In this document: positions 58,896-64,000 of the stretch, piece by piece
Layout: every line of letters starts with the position of its first letter
Numbering within the stretch: the stretch's first letter is position 1
Origin: Dietzia sp. JS16-p6b
Lineage (GTDB): Bacteria; Actinomycetota; Actinomycetes; Mycobacteriales; Mycobacteriaceae
Direction of reading: 5' to 3'
Length of the DNA stretch: 64,000 nt
Assembly: GCF_003052165.1 (NCBI RefSeq)
Contig: NZ_CP024869.1
Coordinates: forward strand, 1,460,001-1,524,000
Made by a program: the position numbers and the translations under genes
The notes under the pieces: model-generated
Told to the model about the DNA's origin: nothing
What the model saw: the letters and a program-made list of their open reading frames with translations, nothing else
Database searches by the model: none

Positions 58896-59554
58896 CCTCA
58901 CTGGCCCCGCAGGTGGCGCTCCTCGACTACGGCTCGGGCAACCTCCGCTCCGCCCACCGCGCGCTGGAGCGTGTCGGTGCGCGGGTCGAGCTCACCTCCG
59001 ACCCCGGGGTGGCCACCGAGGCGGACGCCCTCGTCGTCCCGGGGGTCGGAGCGTTCGCGGCGTGTATGGAGGGCCTCCGGGCCGTCAAGGGACCACGGAT
59101 CATCGGCGAACGCCTCGCCGGCGGTCGGCCCGTCCTGGGAATCTGCGTCGGGATGCAGGTCATGTTCGAGCGGGGGACCGAGTTCTCGGACGGCGAGCAC
59201 GCCGAGTCCGGGGCGGCGGGATGCGGCGAGTGGCCCGGTGTGGTGGAGCGGTTGGAGGCGCCGGTGCTGCCGCACATGGGGTGGAACACCGTCGAGGCGC
59301 CCGAGCACAGTGTGCTGTTCGCCGGAATGCCCTCGGACGAGCGCTTCTACTTCGTCCACTCGTACGGCGTGCAACGGTGGGCGATGGAGCCGTCCGACCA
59401 CCTGACCCCGCCGGATGTCACCTGGGCCCGGCACGGCACGAGGTTCGTCGCCGCCGTGGAGAACGGCCCCCTGTCGGCCACCCAGTTCCACCCCGAGAAA
59501 TCGGGTGACGCCGGCCTGCAGCTGCTCGAGAACTGGATCCGATCCGTTGGCTGA
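58892..59554 (+). CDS. hisH: imidazole glycerol phosphate synthase, glutaminase subunit
   Basis: Supplies ammonia from glutamine to HisF. The 220-residue class I amidotransferase has the catalytic triad: Cys85 in LGICVGMQ, and His200/Glu202 in QFHPEKSG; the oxyanion strand PGVGAF is near 50. ATG overlaps the permease stop (ATGA), supporting translation through that gene. Confidence 0.95.
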   Translation: MTSLAPQVALLDYGSGNLRSAHRALERVGARVELTSDPGVATEADALVVPGVGAFAACMEGLRAVKGPRIIGERLAGGRPVLGICVGMQVMFERGTEFSDGEHAESGAAGCGEWPGVVERLEAPVLPHMGWNTVEAPEHSVLFAGMPSDERFYFVHSYGVQRWAMEPSDHLTPPDVTWARHGTRFVAAVENGPLSATQFHPEKSGDAGLQLLENWIRSVG

Positions 59555-59906
59555 CCGCCGGGCTCGCCCGGCGCCCGTGTCGTTCGCGGCCCTCGCACTG
59601 GGGGTCTGCGGGGCGGGAGTGGTGTCCCTCGGTCTGACCGCCCTGGCGGTGGCGATGCTCCCGCTTCCGCCGGCCGGTCGCGCCGTGGTCGCGGTGGCCG
59701 GTGTGCTGCTGACCGTCGTGGCGATGGGCGGGGTGTCCACGCGGCTCACCGACCGGGCTATCCGTGCCGAGTACGGAGACGAGCCCGGGGATGAGCCACG
59801 TGACGAGGCGGAGTTCGGCGGCGAGACGCACCTCGAGGAGCCGCCGTGCGCGTCGGGACCGGCCGAGGGCGATGGGGAGCCGCCCCGGGCGGACGGACTA
59901 CGCTGA
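59547..59906 (+). CDS. small two-helix membrane protein between hisH and hisA
   Basis: About 119 residues: a short basic start, two hydrophobic helices ([26 protein letters not shown] and [18 protein letters not shown]), then a highly acidic tail ([13 protein letters not shown]). No family recognised. The TTG at 59547 overlaps the hisH end by 8 bases; GTG 59577 is an alternative giving 109 residues. Its stop overlaps the hisA ATG (TGATG), so it is translated within the his operon. Confidence 0.6.
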   Translation: MADRRARPAPVSFAALALGVCGAGVVSLGLTALAVAMLPLPPAGRAVVAVAGVLLTVVAMGGVSTRLTDRAIRAEYGDEPGDEPRDEAEFGGETHLEEPPCASGPAEGDGEPPRADGLR

Positions 59907-60661
59907 TGCCCGTGACCAACGCTTCTTACCTCGAACTGCTGCCCGCCGTGGACGTCGCCGACGGGCAGGCCGTCCGTCTGGTGCAGGGGGAGGCCGGAAC
60001 CGAGACCTCGTACGGTTCGCCGCTCGAGGCCGCGATGCAGTGGCAGCGGGACGGCGCCGAGTGGGTCCACCTGGTGGACCTCGACGCCGCCTTCGGTCGC
60101 GGGACCAACCGCGACCTCCTGGCCGAGGTCGTCGGCGCGCTCGACGTCAGGGTCGAGATGTCCGGGGGGATCCGCGACGACGACTCGTTGGAGGCCGCGC
60201 TCGCGACCGGGTGCGCGCGGGTGAACCTGGGGACCGCCGCGCTGGAGAACCCGGAGTGGTGCGCCTCCGCGATCGCCCGCCACGGGGACCGCATCGCGGT
60301 GGGCCTGGACGTGCGCGTGATCGACGGCGAACCCCGACTCCGTGGCCGCGGGTGGGTGTCCGACGGCGGCAATCTCTGGGAGGTGCTGGAGCGTCTCGAC
60401 AAGGACGGCTGCGCGAGATACGTCGTCACCGACGTCTCCAAGGACGGGATGCTGAACGGCCCCAACCTCGAGATGCTCTCCCAGGTGTGCGCGGTCACGG
60501 GTGCGCCCGTGGTGGCGTCGGGAGGGGTGTCGTCCGTGGCGGACCTGGAGGCCATCGCGACGCTGGTGCCCCAGGGCGTCGAGGGTGCGATCGTGGGCAA
60601 GGCCCTCTACGCGGGCCGTTTCACCCTCCCCGAGGCGCTCGCCGCGGTGAGCGCCCGCTGA
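59906..60661 (+). CDS. hisA: phosphoribosyl isomerase A (HisA/PriA)
   Basis: Amadori isomerase of ProFAR to PRFAR, 251 residues, (beta/alpha)8 barrel. Motifs: [19 protein letters not shown] with the catalytic Asp, [28 protein letters not shown] and the second catalytic Asp in [15 protein letters not shown]. In actinobacteria this enzyme (PriA) usually also does the TrpF reaction; the presence of trpE nearby without trpF in view is consistent. A hairpin follows directly after the stop. Confidence 0.94.
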   Translation: MPVTNASYLELLPAVDVADGQAVRLVQGEAGTETSYGSPLEAAMQWQRDGAEWVHLVDLDAAFGRGTNRDLLAEVVGALDVRVEMSGGIRDDDSLEAALATGCARVNLGTAALENPEWCASAIARHGDRIAVGLDVRVIDGEPRLRGRGWVSDGGNLWEVLERLDKDGCARYVVTDVSKDGMLNGPNLEMLSQVCAVTGAPVVASGGVSSVADLEAIATLVPQGVEGAIVGKALYAGRFTLPEALAAVSAR

Positions 60662-60685
60662 GCCACCGGTGACCAGCCGGTGGCT
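60661..60685 (+). terminator. hairpin directly after hisA
   Basis: AGCCACCGG (60661-60669) pairs perfectly with CCGGTGGCT (60677-60685) over a 7-base loop. There is no T-tract, and the next gene is in the same direction 37 bases later, so it may be a partial terminator or an mRNA-processing or stability element. Confidence 0.6.
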
Positions 60686-60721
60686 CCATCCGACCGTTTG
60701 ACCTCGAGCAGGAGGCCCGAG

Positions 60722-61636
60722 ATGACCGATCAGACCGGAAACACCCTGCCGACGGACCTGTCCGTCGACCCCGCGGAGGCGCTGGCACTGGCGGCCCGCG
60801 TCCTCGAGGAGGTCACCCCCCGCTTCGTCGAGGGTCTCGGCGCCGAGGGCACCCGCGTCAAGGGCTCGCGCAACGATTTCGCGACCGAGCTCGACCTCGA
60901 GCTCGAACGCCGGATCTCCGACGCCCTGCGCGAGGGGACCGGCCTCGAGGTCCACGGGGAGGAGTACGGCGGGCCGCCGGTCAACGAGGGGACCCTCTGG
61001 GTGGTCGACCCGATCGACGGCACGGCCAACTACTCCCTCGGCATACCCACCACCGGCATCCTCGTCTCGCTGGTTCACGAGCGGCAGCCCGTTCTGGGCC
61101 TGACCTGGCTCCCGCTGCTCGGGATGCGGTTCACCTCGATCGCCGGGGGTCCGCTCAAGGAGAACGACGAGGAGATCCCGCGGATCGCCGACGTCTCCAT
61201 CCGCGACGTGGCGCTGGGCCTCGGGTCGCTCAACACGGGGGCCCGCACGACCTATCCGCCGGCCTACCGCCGGGAGGTGTTCGAGCAGCTCACCCTCGAC
61301 GCCGCGCGCACACGCAAGTTCGGGTCGACGGGAGTCGACCTGTCGTTCGTGGGCTCGAGCCGGTTGTCCGCCGCCGTGAGCTTCGGCAACTACGCCTGGG
61401 ACAACGCGGCGGGCGCCTCCCACATCCGCGCGGCGGGTGGAGTGGTCACCGACCTGGCCGGTGAGCCGTGGTCGATCGACTCCCAGTCGATCCTCGCGGC
61501 CGGCCCGCGGGCCCACGCCGAGGTGCTCGGCACCATCCGCGAGCTGGGCGAGCCCGGGAACTTCTTCGAGGCCGGACGCCGCCGGGCCACCCCCGGGCCG
61601 GACGGCAACCGCCCGTGGCTCGACGGGGAACGGTGA
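60722..61636 (+). CDS. impA: inositol-monophosphatase-family phosphatase (ImpA/HisN type)
   Basis: A 304-residue Mg-dependent phosphatase: [25 protein letters not shown], the metal-binding [15 protein letters not shown], and the late [17 protein letters not shown] block. In this position, between hisA and hisF, it is the likely histidinol-phosphate phosphatase or a related inositol phosphatase. ATG at 60722 follows a GCAGGAGGC ribosome site. Confidence 0.85.
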   Translation: MTDQTGNTLPTDLSVDPAEALALAARVLEEVTPRFVEGLGAEGTRVKGSRNDFATELDLELERRISDALREGTGLEVHGEEYGGPPVNEGTLWVVDPIDGTANYSLGIPTTGILVSLVHERQPVLGLTWLPLLGMRFTSIAGGPLKENDEEIPRIADVSIRDVALGLGSLNTGARTTYPPAYRREVFEQLTLDAARTRKFGSTGVDLSFVGSSRLSAAVSFGNYAWDNAAGASHIRAAGGVVTDLAGEPWSIDSQSILAAGPRAHAEVLGTIRELGEPGNFFEAGRRRATPGPDGNRPWLDGER

Positions 61637-61643
61637 CCCGGGT

Positions 61644-62417
61644 ATGACACTCGCCACCCGGGTGATCCCGTGCCTCGACGTCGACGCGGGCCGCGTGGTC
61701 AAGGGCGTGAACTTCCTCGACCTCCGGGACGCCGGGGATCCGGTCGAGCTGGCCGCCGCCTACGACGCGCAGGGCGCGGACGAGCTGACCTTCCTCGACG
61801 TCACGGCCTCGTCCTCGGGCCGCGGAACCATGCTCGACGTGGTCACCCGCACGGCCGAGCAGGTCTTCATCCCCCTCACGGTGGGGGGCGGGGTGCGTAC
61901 CGCCGAGGACGTGGACCAACTCCTGCGGGCGGGCGCGGACAAGGTCAGTGTCAACACCGCCGCCATCGCGCGTCCCGAGCTCCTCGACGAGCTCAGCAGG
62001 CGCTTCGGTTCGCAATGCATCGTCCTGTCGGTCGATGCGCGAACGGTTCCCCAGGGAGAGCCACCCACGCCGTCGGGCTGGGAGGTCACCACCCACGGTG
62101 GCCGTCGGGGCACCGGCATCGACGCCGTCGAGTGGGCCCGTCGCGGACAGGACCTGGGGGTGGGGGAGATCCTGCTCAACTCGATGGACGCCGACGGCAC
62201 CAAGGCGGGATTCGACCTGGACATGATCCGTGCGGTGCGTGCGGCGGTGACCATTCCCGTGATCGCCTCGGGCGGGGCCGGTGCGGTGGAGCACTTCGCT
62301 CCCGCCGTCGCGGCCGGAGCCGACGCGGTCCTCGCGGCCAGTGTCTTCCACTTCGGTGAGATGACCATCGGCGACGTCAAGAAGGCCATGGCGGCCGAGG
62401 GGGTCACGGTCCGATGA
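61644..62417 (+). CDS. hisF: imidazole glycerol phosphate synthase, cyclase subunit
   Basis: 257-residue barrel that closes the imidazole ring using ammonia from HisH, releasing AICAR. Motifs: [19 protein letters not shown] with the catalytic Asp, [27 protein letters not shown], the second Asp in [16 protein letters not shown], and [10 protein letters not shown] 7 bases after impA. Overlaps hisI by 4 bases. Confidence 0.96.
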   Translation: MTLATRVIPCLDVDAGRVVKGVNFLDLRDAGDPVELAAAYDAQGADELTFLDVTASSSGRGTMLDVVTRTAEQVFIPLTVGGGVRTAEDVDQLLRAGADKVSVNTAAIARPELLDELSRRFGSQCIVLSVDARTVPQGEPPTPSGWEVTTHGGRRGTGIDAVEWARRGQDLGVGEILLNSMDADGTKAGFDLDMIRAVRAAVTIPVIASGGAGAVEHFAPAVAAGADAVLAASVFHFGEMTIGDVKKAMAAEGVTVR

Positions 62418-62767
62418 GCGATCCGGTCCTGGACCCGTCCGTCGCCGACCGGCTCACGCGCACCGCGGACGGCCTGATCGCGGCGGTGGTGCAGGACGCG
62501 TCCGACGGCCGGGTCCTGATGATGGCGTGGATGGACGACGCCGCTCTCGCCGAGACCCTGGCCACGCGGCGCGGGGTGTACTTCTCGCGCTCGCGGGGGA
62601 CGCGGTGGGTCAAGGGGGAGACCTCCGGTCACGTCCAGCACGTGCGCAGCGTGGAGATCGACTGCGACGGCGACACCGTGTTGTTGAAGGTGGACCAGAC
62701 CGGGGCCGCCTGCCACAACGGCACGCGGAGCTGTTTTGACACCCACACACTCCTCGGGGAGGAATGA
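62414..62767 (+). CDS. hisI: phosphoribosyl-AMP cyclohydrolase
   Basis: Hydrolyses the adenine ring of PR-AMP (third step). 117-residue monofunctional form, without the HisE domain. Motifs: [30 protein letters not shown], and the zinc/magnesium residues in EIDCDGD and [14 protein letters not shown] overlaps the hisF stop (ATGA). Confidence 0.95.
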   Translation: MSDPVLDPSVADRLTRTADGLIAAVVQDASDGRVLMMAWMDDAALAETLATRRGVYFSRSRGTRWVKGETSGHVQHVRSVEIDCDGDTVLLKVDQTGAACHNGTRSCFDTHTLLGEE

Positions 62768-62771
62768 TCCT

Positions 62772-62951
62772 GTGCCCTTCATCCAGATCAACCAGCTCGA
62801 CGGGATGGACCCGCAGTCCAAGGCGCGGGTGATCGAGGCCGTCACCGCCGCCTACGCCGAGGCCTCGGGCAAGGACCCGGCCAAAGTCTGGGTGCACGTC
62901 AACGACATGCCGCGCGACTCGTTCGGGATCGGCGGCCGGGTCGTCGGATGA
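62772..62951 (+). CDS. 4-oxalocrotonate tautomerase family protein
   Basis: A 59-residue tautomerase-superfamily monomer. GTG at 62772 is chosen because it puts the catalytic Pro directly after the initiator ([10 protein letters not shown]). The conserved end [17 protein letters not shown] fits the family. Substrate unknown. It sits between hisI and trpE, 4 bases after the first and overlapping the second (ATGA). Confidence 0.85.
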   Translation: MPFIQINQLDGMDPQSKARVIEAVTAAYAEASGKDPAKVWVHVNDMPRDSFGIGGRVVG

Positions 62952-64000
62952 GTACCACGACCACCACCTTCGAGCAGTTCCGGGCGCTCGCCGCCGGTCA
63001 CCGAGTCGTCCCCGTGGTGCGCACGGTGCTGGCCGACTCCGAGACCCCGCTGTCCGCGTACGACAAACTCGCGGACGACCGACCCGGGACCTTCCTGCTC
63101 GAGTCGGCCGAGCACGGTCGATCGTGGTCACGGTGGTCCTTCATCGGCTGTGGCTCGGCCGCCGCGCTGACCGTCGACGAGACGGGCGAGGCCATGTGGT
63201 GGGGACACGTGCCCGCCGGCGCACCGACGGGAGGGGACCCGCTCGACGCCCTGCGCCGGACCCTCGATCTGCTGCGAACCGATCAGATCGCGGGCCTGCC
63301 ACCGCTGACGTCCGGGCTGGTGGGGTACCTCGGCTACGACATCGTGCGCCGTCTCGAACGGATCGCCCCTGACACCGCCGATGACCTGCACGTTCCGGAG
63401 CTGGTCCAGATGCTGGCCACCGACCTGGCCGCGTTCGACCACCACGAGGGCCGGATCCACCTGATCGCCAACGCCGTCAACTGGGACGGGAGCGACGATC
63501 GAATCGAGCAGGCCTACGACGACGCGGTGGCCAGGGTGGACGCGATGACGGCGAGGCTCGCGGCGCCGGGCGGCGGCGGGGTCAGCGTGTTCGACACCCC
63601 GGACCCGCAGGTGATCCGTCGCACCGACGAGTCGACGTATCACGCGCGGGTGGCCGACATCATCGAGCAGATCTACTCCGGCGAAGCCTTCCAGGTGGTG
63701 CTCAGCCAGCGCTTCGAGGTGGAGACCTCCGCCTCTCCGAGGGACGTCTACCGCATCCTGCGCACCACCAACCCGAGTCCCTACATGTACCTGATGACGG
63801 TGCCGGACGGGTCGGGAGACGACGGTTTCGGTGGCACCGCGTTCACCATCGTGGGATCGAGCCCCGAGGCCCTGGTCACGGTGAAGGACGGATTGGCCAC
63901 GACCCACCCGATCGCCGGAACCCGGCCGAGGGGTGACGACGACGAGCACGACGTCCTGCTCGCGAAGGACCTGGTGGAGGACGCCAAGGAGAACGCCGAA
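62948..64000 (+). CDS. trpE: anthranilate synthase component I, cut by the window end
   Basis: First 351 codons of TrpE, which makes anthranilate from chorismate. The LLESAE block (about 50-55) is the tryptophan feedback-binding motif. The chorismate-binding half begins with [32 protein letters not shown] and ends in [10 protein letters not shown] at the edge. ATG overlaps the tautomerase stop; no leader peptide or attenuator separates it from the his genes, so his and trp genes appear co-transcribed here. Confidence 0.94.
   Translation, partial: MSTTTTTFEQFRALAAGHRVVPVVRTVLADSETPLSAYDKLADDRPGTFLLESAEHGRSWSRWSFIGCGSAAALTVDETGEAMWWGHVPAGAPTGGDPLDALRRTLDLLRTDQIAGLPPLTSGLVGYLGYDIVRRLERIAPDTADDLHVPELVQMLATDLAAFDHHEGRIHLIANAVNWDGSDDRIEQAYDDAVARVDAMTARLAAPGGGGVSVFDTPDPQVIRRTDESTYHARVADIIEQIYSGEAFQVVLSQRFEVETSASPRDVYRILRTTNPSPYMYLMTVPDGSGDDGFGGTAFTIVGSSPEALVTVKDGLATTHPIAGTRPRGDDDEHDVLLAKDLVEDAKENAE

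Overview
The window is very GC-rich (about 70%), densely packed and rich in GTG starts and 4-base start/stop overlaps. Several features point to a mycolic-acid-type actinobacterium (Mycobacteriales), and the overall flavour is Dietzia-like: a his cluster with an ImpA-type phosphatase, a Nudix-type NAD repressor beside nadA-nadC, DtxR-type iron boxes, HAIR (HspR) boxes, CRP/GlxR-like sites and an ECF biotin importer. The genus is an inference from gene content, not from a marker gene. No rRNA, tRNA, CRISPR array or integrase was seen.

Layout. 0-9.3 kb: an AbiEi/DUF559-like protein, an S4 RNA-binding protein ending in a 27-bp tandem repeat, treY (frameshifted) and treX for trehalose synthesis, a membrane O-acyltransferase with an SGNH domain, and a frameshifted membrane protein. 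9.3-21.1 kb: Nudix repressor and nadA-nadC for NAD synthesis, NAD(P)HX dehydratase, a phosphatase, a zinc alcohol dehydrogenase, a Baeyer-Villiger-type monooxygenase, an alkaline-phosphatase-superfamily enzyme and envelope proteins of unknown role. 21.1-31.8 kb: a complete hydroxamate siderophore locus. The desA-desB-desC/D biosynthetic operon runs left and the binding protein, two permeases, ATPase and siderophore-interacting reductase run right, from a shared promoter region with two DtxR-type boxes and one GlxR-like site.

32.6-39.8 kb: a complete type I Wadjet (JetABCD) anti-plasmid condensin system on the minus strand. It is bracketed by two direct copies of a 97-bp repeat (about 94% identical) that carries 10-bp perfect inverted arms. 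39.8-46.4 kb: bioYMN biotin importer, a secreted protein with a CRP/GlxR-like site, a TetR-controlled FtsX/ATPase exporter with a clear palindromic operator, and the remains of a NERD-helicase gene. 46.4-54.4 kb: Hsp20 with two HAIR boxes, a secreted lamin-tail/propeller protein, YceI, a NarL-type two-component system beside a second FtsX/ATPase exporter, and an ArsR-CadI/ArsI pair.

54.5-64 kb: hisDCB, a frameshifted MFS permease, hisH, a small membrane protein, hisA (priA), impA, hisF, hisI, a tiny tautomerase and the 5' part of trpE, all co-directional and mostly overlapping.

Two cross-cutting observations stand out. First, three otherwise intact genes (treY, the 8.6-kb membrane protein and the his-cluster permease) are each broken by one missing base in a run of five G/C. 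This points to homopolymer under-calling rather than three independent pseudogenes. Second, the Wadjet operon looks like a cassette between direct repeats, so related strains may carry the empty site with bioN next to the 31.8-kb gene.
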